From positions 29,312,501 to 29,376,500 of the forward strand of contig NC_091665.1 of NCBI RefSeq assembly GCF_042453785.1: a DNA stretch of 64,000 bases, written 5' to 3'. The notes under the pieces were generated by a model that ran no database searches, had not been told where the DNA came from, and saw only the letters and a program-made list of their open reading frames with translations. Of the stretch, positions 35,699 to 47,430 are shown piece after piece. Position 1 is the stretch's first letter. Each line of letters begins with the position of its first letter. This DNA is from Malus domestica. Taxonomy: Eukaryota; Streptophyta; Magnoliopsida; Rosales; Rosaceae. Both the position numbers and the translations under genes were made by a program.

Positions 35699-35893
35699 GG
35701 GATAATGCTAGGAAGACCAATTTTTTTAAACTAAATGATGTGTCACCAATAAGAAACAAGCATGTTAATTTAACACTTAATTAATAATCCAGTCATTCTA
35801 CAACCACATCATTTGGTTTGCAAATATGGTTTAAAAATTTTGGTTACCCTAACATTATCCAAATTTTTACTTAGGTACTCATTTTCTAATTCA
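35699..35893. mobile_element. Small MITE and its right flank, copy 1 of a duplicated segment
   Basis: The inverted ends GGATAATGCTAGGAAGACCAA and AAAATTTTGGTTACCCTAAC...ATTATCC mark a MITE of about 165 bp. The MITE plus about 25 bp of non-MITE flank (ACTTAGGTACTCATTTTCTAATT) recurs at 37654-37843, so the repeat is a segmental duplication, not two insertions. Confidence 0.75.
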
Positions 35894-37653
35894 ACTCCGC
35901 CATAGCACAATGTTGTCCGCTTTGGGCCCTGACCACGCCTTCATGGTTTTGTTTTTGGGAACTCACACGAGAACTTCCCAGTGGGTCACCTATCATGGGA
36001 TTGCTTTCGCACGAACTCACTTAACTTCGGAGTTCCGATGGAATTCAAAGTAGTGAGTTCCCAAAATGCCTCGTGCTAGGTAAAGATGAGAATATACATA
36101 TAAGACTTACAAGATTCATTCCCCTAGGCGATGTGGGATGTTACAATCCACCCCCTTAGGGGCCCGACGTCCTCGTCGGCACACTTCCGGCCAGGGATTG
36201 GCTATGATACCAAATTGTCATATCCCGGCCCGGGCCCCTACCACATCCCCGGCTTGACTCTGCCGTAACACGATATTGTCCGCTTTGAGCCCGGACCACG
36301 CCCTCACGGTTTTGTTTCTGAGAACTCACACGAGAGCTTCTTAGTGCGTCACCCATCATGGGATTGCTCTCGCACGAACTCGCTTAACTTCGGAGTTCCG
36401 ATGGAATCCAAAGCCAGTGAGTTCTCAAAAGGGCTCGTGCTAGGTAGAGATGAGAATATACATATAAGGCTTACAAGATCCACTCCCCTAGGCGATGTGG
36501 GATGTTACAATCCACACCCCTTAGGGGCTCGACGTCCTCGTCGGCACACTTCCGACCAGGGATTGGCTCTGATACCAAATTGTCACATCTCGGCCCGGGC
36601 TCGACTCCGTCGTAGCACAATATTGCCTGTTTTGGGTCCTGACCACTCCCTCACGGTTTTGTTTCTGAGAACTCACACAAGAACTTCCTAGTGGGTCACC
36701 CATCATAGGATTGCTCTTGCACAAACTCGCTTAACTTCGGAGTTCTGATGGAATCCAAAGCCAGTGAGTTCCCAAAAGGCCTTGTGCTAGGTAGATATGG
36801 GAATATACATATAAGGCTTACATGATCCACTCTCCTGGGCGATGTGGAATGTTATAATCCACACCCCTTAGGGGCCCGACGTCCTCGTCGGCACACTTCA
36901 GACCAGAGATTGGCTCTGATACCAAATTTTCACATCCCCGCCTAGGCTCGACTTTGTCGTAGCACTATATTGTCTATTTTGGGTCCTGACCACGCCTTCA
37001 CAGTTTTGTTTCTGGGAACTCACACAAGAACTTCCCAGTGGGTCACCCATCATGGGATTGCTCTCGCACGAACTCGCTTAACTTCGAAGTTCCAATGGAA
37101 TCCAAAGCTAGTGAGTTCCCAAAAGGCCTCGTGCTAGGTAGAGATGAGAATATACATTTAAGACTTACAAGATTCATTCCCATTGACGATGTGAGATGTT
37201 ACAATCCACCCCCCTTAGGGACCCGACGTCCTTGTCGGCACACTTTCGACCAGAGATTGGCTCTGATACCAAATTGTCACATCCTGGCCTGGAGCCCCAC
37301 CACATCCCGGGCTCGACTCCCCACCGTGGCACGATATTGTTTGCTTTGGGCCCCGACCACACCCTCATGGTTTTGTTTCTAGGAACTCACACGAGAACTT
37401 CTTAGTGGGTCACTCATCCTGGGAATGCTCTCGCGCGAACTCGCTTAACTTCGGAGTTCCTACAGAACCCGAAGCCAATGAGCTCCTAAAAAGCCTCGTG
37501 TTAGGTAGAGATGAGAATATATATATATATATATAAGGCTTATAAGATCCACTCCCTTAGGCGATGTGGGATGTTACAATGTGCTAGGTAGAGATCAGAA
37601 TATACATATAAGGCTTACATGATCCACTCCTCTGGGCGATGTGAGATGTTACA
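35894..37653 (-). mobile_element. Head-to-tail array of Cassandra-type TRIM elements
   Basis: On the minus strand, LTRs lie at about 37578-37275, 37203-36928, 36856-36581, 36509-36216 and 36145-35894 (the last truncated), preceded by a partial LTR at 37653-37580. Each full LTR carries the 5S-like core (reverse complement of CTCGCTTAACTTCGGAGTTC). Four internal domains of about 70 bp separate them, each with TTTGGTATCAGAGCC, a Met-initiator-tRNA-type primer site, and a purine tract next to the following LTR. There is no coding capacity. The array shape suggests unequal recombination between LTRs rather than five insertions. The LTRs differ from one another at many sites, so it is not very recent. 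Confidence 0.85.
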
Positions 37654-37843
37654 GCTAGGGAGACCAAATTTTTTAAACAAAATGACGTGTCACCAATAAG
37701 AAACAAGCATGTTAATTTAACACTTAATTAATAATCCAGTCATTCTATAACCACATCATTTGGTTTGCAAATATACTTTAAAAATTTTGGTTAACCTAGC
37801 ATTACCCAAAAAAAATTACTTAGGTACTCATTTTCTAATTTGG
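37654..37843. repeat. Copy 2 of the MITE-plus-flank segment after the Cassandra array
   Basis: It begins inside the MITE end (GCTAGGGAGACCAAA) directly after the last LTR base, and runs through TTAACACTTAATTAATAATCC to TTACTTAGGTACTCATTTTC, as at 35705-35893. Confidence 0.8.
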
Positions 37844-38156
37844 CTCAATTAAAAAAAATGTCACATGTTTTTTGGTTTTAGAGCATAAGAAAAATTAATT
37901 AAGATGTCTATTATTTTTTTAAAGCAGTAAAACATGTGTTAAAATATCATTGGATCAAAATTAAGATGAGAGAGTAGCTACTAGTAAATACTTAAGTATT
38001 ATCTTAAAAAAAATAATTACTTGAAGTACTTAAAACAACAATAAAGTTAGATTATCGAGATCAAAAGTGTAACCTAGCCAAACATGTTTGTCAACGCTTG
38101 CACAATGATCTCATAATGCCACCCTTAGAGACTTAGGGCGATGGTGCTTATAATCT

Positions 38157-38311
38157 AGGGAACTTTAATGAAAAGTACTCGGTACTGTTCACTTTAACGA
38201 AAAATCATATTTTTACACAAAAAAATCAATCCTGGTACTATTCACTTTACCCTTTATTTTGTCCTTATCATTAAAACTCAAAGTTTTCAAGCCATTTTCA
38301 TTAGTTTTCCT
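38157..38311 (+). mobile_element. High-copy MITE, GGGAACTTTAATG type, copy 1
   Basis: GGGAACTTTAATGAAAAG at the left and TTTTCATTAGTTTTCC at the right form imperfect inverted ends. The middle has TACTATTCACTTTACCC and TTTGTCCTTATC. A reverse-oriented copy is at 53147-53294. Confidence 0.65.
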
Positions 38312-40300
38312 TATAATCTATCATTTGTCACGTTTTTTTAATTTTTACAAGTTATCTCATAATTACTTTGAGATACTGTCATCTTAACGTTTTTGTTTTG
38401 TGTAAATCATTCTCTTAAAAACAGCGATTGTCATCGCTATGTATCAAGTTCAAAGGGAGGAATGCATGTGAAACAAATTGTAAGTTTGATTAGACGCATT
38501 GAGTACTGATTAGGGCAATGATTAGGCAGAAAATAAAGTTTATGGTTCTAGAAAAAAAGGTTGATTTGTAAAAGTTTGGAATTAGGGGTGTGGGTTGGCG
38601 GGACGTTATCTACATTCTTATTTGGCAGGCCGTCCAGTCGTCCACCCAATCACCGTTTCGTCGGTGCCCTTCTCTCGCTACCAACCAACGCAACACTAAT
38701 AATAATTTCCTAACCCCCTCTTTGTCCACCCTTCGCTATCTCTTTAATTACCCTTTTACCCCTTTGCCCCTCGCCCTGTTTCGTTATCTATCCCACCTGC
38801 ACGGCACTCGGAATTTCTGTTCGGATGACGGGATTACCCTTTTTATTGTTCTTTTTTTTTTCAACGTTCATGTGTGAGAAATAAAAATACATGCATAGGT
38901 TCGGACTTGAAATGTAATTTAACATAGTTTTAATGAGGTTGGCATTTGGGGATAATGATTTTCTCGGTTAATTCATGCGTCTTGCTATACTCCGAATAAG
39001 GCAAAGAATATGTACCAACCATATGCAAGATCCTCATTCCAATTAATTAGGCGTCTGTTCTTGATTTTGTGTGGAGCCCATTTTTGTTCTAATTCCTTAA
39101 CGTGTCAATAAGTAATAAGATCACATGAAAATAGGAGTGACTTCTTTCATTCATATTCTTGTAAGAATATGAGTATGAAAGTAATTGTTATAGCTGATTG
39201 ATTCAAATTGGTGCAGAAAAGTCTTATGAAAGTAATATTATTTTGTCCTAATTACATGGAAGTAGACTTAGTATGTCAACTGGTTTTTACTGCTTATAAT
39301 TTGATAAGGAAACTATTTTGGCGTTCAATATGGATTCTAATAAGGGAATCATGTGGATTAATCGTCTTTATTAATAGTGGTCACTGCTAGTATAGAAAAG
39401 ATAACGCTTATTATTGGACTTGGACCTATTGTAAAGTTGAGCATATTGTTTATGCAAAAGAGGAGAGCTTACTATTAAAGTCGGCTATGACTTCATTTTT
39501 CCGATTTTCAAAATGTCAGATTTATTTGTTACAATTCCATGTTACTAAACAAGAGTTGCTCAAAAACTAGATGAAGGATTGGCTTTGGTACGTCCACTGG
39601 TATTGGAGACTGTGGTGTCGGGAATTCACCAGATGTATTATCGCTTGAAATGGATAACTTGATCGTTAGTCATCTCTCTAGCATCCCTAATTGTTTAGAC
39701 AAAGAAAGAAAAAAAAAAACCCCAAAATCAAAAGGACAAAGAAGGAAGGATGTTTCTTGCAGTCAAAGTTTAAAAGGAAGGCTTTACCCTTCCTAATAAG
39801 GGTTTTACCTTAATTAACCAACACATATCATATGACTCTCACTTTGTTATCCACCACATAGGGCTTCAGCAACTTTTAGAACAAATATTTACCCAAAAGA
39901 AGAAATTTTTTAGAAGAAAACCCTTTTCTGCTTTCACCCACAAGCAAGCATGATTGGATTTGGAGACATCATCAACTCATGACCCCAGACAAAAAATTAT
40001 TAAGGGGCATATTGGTCAACTCATCGCATCTCAAATATAATGTCAACCAACCAAGGTACCAATCACAAATGTTCAAAGGGTAAAACTGGAATTATAACCC
40101 TAAACCAAAGTACACACATAAGTATTGCTCTCTCTCTAAGGAGACTAGTCACTCCCCCTTCATCAGCCCTACCACAGTACCACCACCAGTCTCACCACCA
40201 CCCCTCTCTTCTTAAAAACCAAAAAACCAAAAAACCAAAAAAACAAAACCAAACAAACAAAACAAAAGGTGGTAGATGCATGAGACACAAATACAATTAC
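38312..40300. other. Intergenic region upstream of copy C
   Basis: No gene was recognised. The frames of 60-117 codons lack domains. The part 39200-39660 is less AT-rich than its surroundings and may be an eroded coding remnant, but no family can be named. Confidence 0.45.
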
Positions 40301-40465
40301 ACACACTCTCTCTCTCTCTTCCTTCGCTCACCACCCTCCCTTCCTTTAAAATCCCAATCCTTTTTCTTTTCCTTTTCCAGGGAATTTAATTAAATTTACA
40401 ACTGCCTCTAATTCTCCGCTGCCTCTCTCCCAGCTCCAAGAACCGCCACCTTTCTGCCTCCTCAG
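40301..40465 (+). promoter_or_regulatory. Leader exon of copy C, (CT)n-rich
   Basis: A pyrimidine-rich leader (CT repeat at 40303-40319) ends CTGCCTCCTCAG/GTAAAA at 40465. Copy A has the same exon end (CTGCCTCCTCCTCAG/GTACG). A (GT)n microsatellite lies in the following leader intron at 40640-40668. Confidence 0.6.
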
Positions 40466-40640
40466 GTAAAAAGGAGCTGCCTTTCTCTTTCCCAATGGCT
40501 ACTTTCGTCTTTTTGTCTAATGGGTTGCGTTTTCATGGCGTGTTGACTGTGTTTGTGGCCGTGGACTTTTTGGGTTGACGAGGTTGGAGCCAAAGGAGGG
40601 CTTTTTTTTCGTTTGGGGTTTTTGTGTTGCTCTTGATTTG

Positions 40641-40671
<31 letters not shown>

Positions 40672-41590
40672 GTGTTTGTTTTTGAATTTTGGTTTTTGGG
40701 TTTTGTTTTTCTGGTGATGAAACTTCCATGAAAGGTGGTAGGTTGGTGGGTTGACTTAGCTTTCAAAGGTCAGACATTTGGAATTTTTATCAATTTTTTT
40801 TGTGGTTTTCTTGGATTTTTTTCGATTTTAATCCATCCTGCATGATAGATGGTTCGGTTTTCTGTTTGCAAGATAAATATGACTGAGTTTGTTGTTGTCA
40901 CCTTGCGCCAATTACTGCAATTCTGAAAAAAAAAAAAAAAAAAGAAAAAGATGCCTGAATGAGAGATGTTGAAGTCAAGTGATTGGATGAATTTTGCTTG
41001 TCTCTGTTGATTTCGATGTGTTCTAATTCGACTTGAGACTGTTTTCGGTTGTACAAGCACAATTGTTTGTCTTCTCACTTTATTCAAGGCACATAAGGTG
41101 TTTAAGTAAATCTCAGGGGAAGTTCATATGTATCTTTTATGATTGGAGTTTTGAGTTCCTTATGGCTTTGTTGGAATAATCTTTTGTTGTAGCAATAGAA
41201 ATCGAAAATATAATCTTAGATCATGTGACCACTTGGTGGTGTTTTATCCTTGATCACTTGTAAATAGTATTGTAGTAGTTTCTTCAGAAGTGCCTTGACC
41301 TTCATTCACATTGCATATGAATTTCGATGACGTAGTTAAGAAATGTATGTGCTGAAGTTTTTCATCCTTTAATGTGGTTCTCTATAGTTAGTGGCATTGT
41401 GTTTTGATTTACTTGTTCTCACGTTATTATGTTTTTTGTTGACATTTTAATTGTTAAGTCGTACCCCGTTTGAAATTGTAACCTTACTTTTCATTGTAAT
41501 ATGTCTACTTGATTTGTCCAAGGAATGGGTGATGCATGAAAAAGGCTGCCAAGTGAGTGTTGTGCTTCGATAATCAAGTTGAAATCAACC

Positions 41591-44187
41591 ATGGTGAGCT
41601 TAAGAAGGCGCAGACTGTTGGGATTGGGACTATGCTGTGGTAATAATCAGTGGAAATGTGCTATACAACATATGATTGATTGTTTTTATTGAATAGCATG
41701 TATTGTTCTTCTACTCTTAGCAATTCACATGCTAATCCTCTTTGAGTTTTAAGTTGTGTCGTAACCTTTCAGCGCTTTGTGATACATTTTCAGTTTGATG
41801 ACTTTTTTTATGCTTAAACGAATTATTCACCAATTTTTGTCTTTGCAGAGATACCTCCGGTTCTAGATCCACTTCCTAGGGTTTTCAACAATGGAACCAC
41901 TCCTCAAAATTTCACCCGTGCGAATCCTGTCAGTGTGCATCCCATGCCTGCAAATGATGCATATCAACCAGATGGGGTAAGAGTAGATTGTCGATCAGTC
42001 TATATCATTAAATTACGTACATTAGATGGGCAACTGTTTTCTTTGAAGGTTTTATTAGCTTGTTTAGGACACTCGTCAGGCAGGATTTTTATGTTTTCTG
42101 TTAACCTATATGTATGTATGGTAAGAGAAAATTTCCATATATGCTTTAGAACAAAAATCCGTAGGCTGCATGTCTCGATAGCGTAGCGTAAGCTGAGCAG
42201 GGTACCCATAGCAAAATGGTAAGATGGAAATGATCACCATATAAGACCTAAAAAACCGTTTTCATTATAACAATATTTCTTTTAGGGAATTGTTATTGGC
42301 ACTACAAAATTCTCATTGTGCGCTCCAAACTTTCTATATTTCAAAAGAAAACTACAGTTCCCTTCTTTTAATGCAAGAAAAGGATTTTCACAAGCAATAA
42401 ACCATTTGAGATGTTGGTGCCCCTAGGCCTGGTTTTGTCACCAAGTATGCTCTTAATTACTAGTTACTTGATCAAGAAGGCTAAAAAGCAGCATTTTCTT
42501 CTATAATATTTATTTTAATGAATTGGTTCAGCCAAAAAACGAAAAATATATGCCATAAGTAGAAACTCGAAAGCTCTATCTGGGAGATTTCACTAGAGTT
42601 CTGGATTCCTTTCAATAATTTCTTGGCTTCTTGGCTTCATTCTATCTGATGCTTTATTTATTACCAGAATACCATTGTGAAAGCAGAATTTCGGTCCTCA
42701 ACTGCATCGGGTTGTAGCTTATCCAAAGAGCAGCACGATGTGGCAGGTTTGTTGTGTATATTAAATTTGCTATCATTTCTAATTATATATTACGGATTAG
42801 AATGCTGGATATCATGGACTTTGGACGCACAAATTTGCGAACTCATCCTTTTGAAACTTGTATTTTCTGTCTTTACATTATGAGCTACTTTGTGGTTGTC
42901 TTTGCGATTTCATTTCTCAGAGAAGATGCGAGTTTTTGATTTTGCAGTTATTTTCAACTTTTGGTATATATGCCAATAGAAATATCTTGGCACACAGCAT
43001 ATTCTTGAATCTCGATAATGGAAGTTTTAAAGAACGTATACGTTTATCCATTACAATTAGCTTGAGAGGGTATGCCAGTGTTACAGGTTGATCGTTTCTA
43101 AAACATAATATGCTATTTGCAGGGCCACCAATCAAACGCAGAAAGCGACATCGCAGAAAGCATGCTCAGAACCAGGAACCATGTCTGATGAGAGGTGTCT
43201 ATTTCAAGAATATGAAGTGGCAGGCAGCAATAAAAGTTGATAAGAAACAAATCCACTTGGGCACTGTTGGTTCACAAGAAGAGGCTGCTCATTTGTACGA
43301 CAGGTACTATTGCGTTTTTGTCACTACGAACACTACTTATTGGATGAGCACTATGAGTAAAGATCAGCATATACTAGATCTTTAGTTGTGCATAATTTTG
43401 AAAACCATAAACCATTGCAGTTTTCTTTTGTCTACCGAGTACCGAGTGCCTTCTCTTATTAGTGGTTCTTTATCATGTTATTAACAATACCTTCAAATAA
43501 AACAATCTTAGTCTTCATTGTTGCTTCACTGGTTTTTTTCATCCGCATTCTTCAGACAGGGTCATCAGATAAGACATGCCACCCTAAATGTTCATTCCAG
43601 CCAGTGGTTACCCGTGTCCTTTTTTATGTTATTTCTGGTTTTTTATTTTTATTTATTTTTTTGAAAATCTAAAGGCCTGTTGTGTCTGCATTACCAACAT
43701 GATATAGTGGTTAGTGCCAATCCCCCGACGTTCAAAAACATGAAACTTGATAAACCAAAAAGGAAAATGGGTGGTAGCCTTTGTGTGTCAAATGCAATAA
43801 ATTATGGCACATATAAACTTTGTTAGTTTTGTTATTTGTGTTCAGGGCCGCTTTCATGTGTGGGAGGGAACCAAATTTCGAGCTTTCTGAGGAGGAGAAG
43901 AAAGAACTCAGGAAATTCAAGTGGGATGAATTCTTGGCCATGACTCGTCATGCAATTACCAACAAAAGTATGTTTTCCTCTTCTCATTCCCCAGACTTTA
44001 CGTGTCTCCATTCTGTAATTGTTTGCTTTCGTGAAATATTTCAGAGCACCGGAGAAGGTCAGGGGCAGAGTCAGAGAAGAGGTCCGAGAGTCCTCAATTG
44101 GAAGACGCAAACTGGGAGGATGACAAAGAAGAAGTGAATGTCCTCTCAGCTTCAGAAGATGCAGAGCAAGACATGTTAGACTCTTGA
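41591..44187 (+). CDS. APD1: Copy C: AP2/ERF-like transcription factor of the At4g13040 type
   Basis: Exons 41591-41639, 41849-41976, 42668-42746, 43123-43303, 43846-43967 and 44045-44187 give 233 residues, with all GT-AG introns and frames checked. The N terminus MVSLRRRRLLGLGLCC and the block EPCLMRGVYFKNMKWQAAIK are as I know them from Arabidopsis At4g13040, a divergent AP2-domain nuclear protein described as APD1 and linked to salicylic-acid defence. A basic stretch KRRKRHRRK (about 90-98) is a likely nuclear signal. The single AP2 domain spans about 107-165, including IHLGTVGSQEEAAHLYDRAA, and is split by a phase-2 intron. The C terminus is acidic. A leader intron of about 1.05 kb precedes the start exon. 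The start lies in ACCATGG context. Copies A and B share only the leader intron and first two coding exons. Confidence 0.9.
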
Positions 44188-45397
44188 ACACAAACGTTCA
44201 AGGGCGATGCTTAGTTTCCTCCTTTCTAACAGTTAAGCGGTTAGCTGATAGACCTCCCATTTTTTGGTGTATACAGGCTCATATTAGGGCAAATGGTGGA
44301 TTTCATGGTCTTTTAATAAGGCAAATGCCCCAAATAATTATTAGTTCCAGATTAGGAGCGTCATAGTTGTTAATCGCTTCGATCAGATAAGCTGCTTCGA
44401 AGCAATAATTTGCAGTGGAAATTGAAACCTTTAACTTATTAATGCTTGGGAATCTTTAGTTCCAAGAAGTATAATCTGTAGAGTAATCTGTTTATAGTTT
44501 CTTGATTAGCTGATATACTGTGATCATATGCTAAATTTGAATGAAATACTGCTATCAAATAGCAGTGGCCCTAACTTAAACAATGCTTGTTTTAATACTT
44601 CACATTGGTGGAAGAAATGGATAAGAATTAACACTTCTTAAAGCTCTGAGAAATGATTTTCATACTCCTTTTTTCCCGCGCACCCTTGTATATCTTGGTT
44701 ACTTGATTCGTCCTTGATTTATACAATTCAAAAGGTTAGAAATATACATTGGTGTGCAAAGGAAAAGAAGTGTGCGGAAATCACTTTCATATTAGGAATG
44801 GCCAAGTTAATTCACATCTATTTTTATTTGAACGTAACGATGATTACCACGTGGTTTAAAGTGAGGCTATTGATATAAATATCCAACTCCTTGTTTAAAC
44901 AGTTGACAAATCCTTAACTGAGCGAATCCGATAATTCCATGATTTGAGTGATCGTTGATCGGAAAACACATTCTTAACCCTCGAATCTGATTTTTGCATC
45001 CTATATAGTCGCCATGTACTCTTTCATAATACAAAAATAAAAATAATAAGTGCATAATGACGATTTTAGAGCGCTTGAAACAATTTGTAGATATGCTTTT
45101 CCATGTATAAAAAAGTTTTCTTTTTCATCTTTGAGCCGTAAGAGAAAAAGAAGGGTCAAATATGAAAAAGAAATAGATAGCCCGAGTCCAATTTTATAAT
45201 ATGGTTACTATCCGAATACCCGACCTAAAACCCGATTCCGGCTGAGGCGCAACCCGATTCGACCTCATGGCCCGATGGGCGATGGCTGCACCGAAAAACC
45301 GCCTCCCATAACAAAACGACTCCGAAATTCTCGCGTTGAAGGCTGAAGAGAGCTCAGGCGAAGAGCAAAAGCAAATTTCACAGCTTTCATTACAATC
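44188..45397. other. 3' UTR of copy C and spacer to the PRAT-like gene
   Basis: The first 350 bp look like a 3' UTR (T-rich). The rest is AT-rich spacer. The last 100 bp before 45398 are GC-richer and are the leader of the next gene. Confidence 0.5.
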
Positions 45398-46872
45398 ATG
45401 GCTTCCGACGATCCCAAAGCCGTAGAAGCAGAGCCGCCGCCGTCGCCTTGGAAGGAGCGCATCGTCTTTCCCACTCTCCTAGCTGGGATTCTCGGTGGAG
45501 GAGCTGGGTTGGTCTCCAAGCATCGAAAAGTCGTGGGTCTCCCGACCAGTTGCGCCACATATGCTGCCAATTTCGCCATTGTTACCGCTTGTTACTGCGG
45601 TAAATTTCATTTCTTTCTTTTGAAATTTTGATCTCCAGCTTCGGGTTTATGTACCCGTTTGGTTTGATTGCTTGGTGTTTGTTAAAATGCCTGAGAGGGA
45701 ATGTTGGATGGAGAGTGGTGGAATTGTAATGGGTTTGTTTGGATTTGGCAGGGGCTCGTGAATATGTGGGAGTAACTCGAAAAACTGGACCTAATGATCC
45801 GGTGAACTCTGCAATTGCTGGGTTTGGCACTGGTGCTATTCTTGGGCGTCTTCAGGGTGAGAATTCCTTCAGTCTGTGTCTACCTGTACGTGTTTGCAAA
45901 GTAGAGGAAGAAATTGTGTTTACTTTTATTGTTTGTGATCGAAGCAATGTGATAGGGAATCACTGAAATTTACATTGCCTTTCGACCTCTCGGCTCGTGG
46001 CTTGGACTTGTGTGATTCATTTGTAGTGGGTTGGGGGGTCTATATGATCTAACCTGATGTAATCTGGGAGCGCAGTAATATGTTTTGGCTATTAGGAATG
46101 AGTACTTTGTCCTGTAAAATATTTCATGAGTTCAGTTTAATGATTTCTAGGGAGAAATACGAGCTCAATTGGTGAGCTATAAGTTGTAGTCTCGCTTAGA
46201 TGAACTGGAAAATTTCTGATTCAAATGTAGCTCGGATATTCCTTATCCAGGAATCTGGACTTGGTTCCAGAAGTAGAGAATCCATCCACTGCCAGCTTTA
46301 AGCAGGACATCACTGGTCGAGAGAGAGACATGCTCGTTTAAGGTCTTGATTTATTGGGTGGAGCTATCTGTATTGGTCAAGCAATTACTGTATACTCACA
46401 GTAGTTTGACTCTCGGAACTAAATCTCTCAAACCTCCTGAATCATCAGCACAAACGTCTTGACTCACAAGCTGCATCTCTAAAATTAAAGTTGCTAGCAT
46501 ATTTGTTAATTGTCTGCTTTATAGTTCGTACTACTTTGAAATCCTCCCTCCTGCCATACGTGGTTTAACTGTTCTGTTCATTGGTTTATAGGGGGTCGAA
46601 TTGGTGCTGTCCGCTACTCAATCATCTTTACTCTTGTTGGGACAACTGTGGATTATGCTACGATTAGACTAAGACCTGTGTTAAAGAGCTACAAAAAATC
46701 TATGCTTGGGAGTAATGACGGGTCACAGAAGAATGACGGTTGGTTGAAAATGCCCGACTGGTCTCCTATCAAAGTACTTGATGAGGAAGCGCTCGCTGCA
46801 AAACAGGCTCGCGAACAAAAGATGTACGCACAGAGGGCAGCACTTGGTAACCTAAGCAAAAAAGAGTCCTAA
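45398..46872 (+). CDS. Tim17/Tim22/Tim23 (PRAT)-like small membrane protein
   Basis: Exons 45398-45599, 45752-45856 and 46592-46872 give 195 residues; each intron is phase 1 and GT-AG. Gly-rich hydrophobic segments are FPTLLAGILGGGAGLVS (about 24-40), TSCATYAANFAIVTACYCG (50-68), NSAIAGFGTGAILGRLQGG (about 86-104) and VRYSIIFTLVGTTVDYA (about 109-125). The motif ARxY...R...DP.N.AIAGFGTGAILG fits the PRAT signature of organelle preprotein and amino-acid channels. The C-terminal 70 residues are soluble and charged (EEALAAKQAREQKMYAQRAA). It is likely in the inner or outer membrane of mitochondria or plastids. The exact subfamily is not assigned. The gene is convergent with the FHA2-like gene 560 bp downstream. 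Confidence 0.75.
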
Positions 46873-47430
46873 ATTTTGTTACATGTATCTTAAACTTTCT
46901 TATATGTCAATAATAACGTTTCAGGGCATGCCTCTCAAATTTTGGTTGCGTTTGTCATCGTGTCCCCCATTTTAAGGATGCATTGCTAAGGTCTTTACAA
47001 ATATATTGAAGATATAAATAAGATGCAAGTAGATTATTCAAACTCGGAATCAAACATTTACATTTCTTGGCTAAGTCCAAGGATAATAAGCTCATAAACT
47101 TAGTCTTATTACTTCACCATCAAGAAACAAAAGAAGACTTCTATCTCCACGTTTAACTCAGATGAAGCAAATTTAAAGTAATGAAAATTTGCAAAGAAGA
47201 AGAAAAACCCAAGAACTTGATATAAAGCTAAATAGTATTGTTACCATCATGTACAGAAAATGTCATTGCTAATCGTTCTACATCCTACCCTAACTGGGGC
47301 CTAAGATCTCATATTGCTGCTCGACAACTCACTACAAGTGTACAAATTTTGGCAATCGGAAACTCACTTGCCGGATAAGCTACATTGTAAACAATCAGCA
47401 TCAAGGAAGCTCCTCCGATGTCTTAAAATT

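Noticed and set aside
34958-37578. 5S rRNA genes
   Set aside because: The 5S-like stretches are only the promoter-like core and always lie within LTRs of Cassandra type, next to primer sites and purine tracts. They are not functional 5S genes.
38590-38877. 95-codon plus-strand frame upstream of copy C
   Set aside because: No recognisable domain and no splice or promoter support.
45265-45579. 104-codon minus-strand frame
   Set aside because: Antisense of exon 1 of the PRAT-like gene, no domain.
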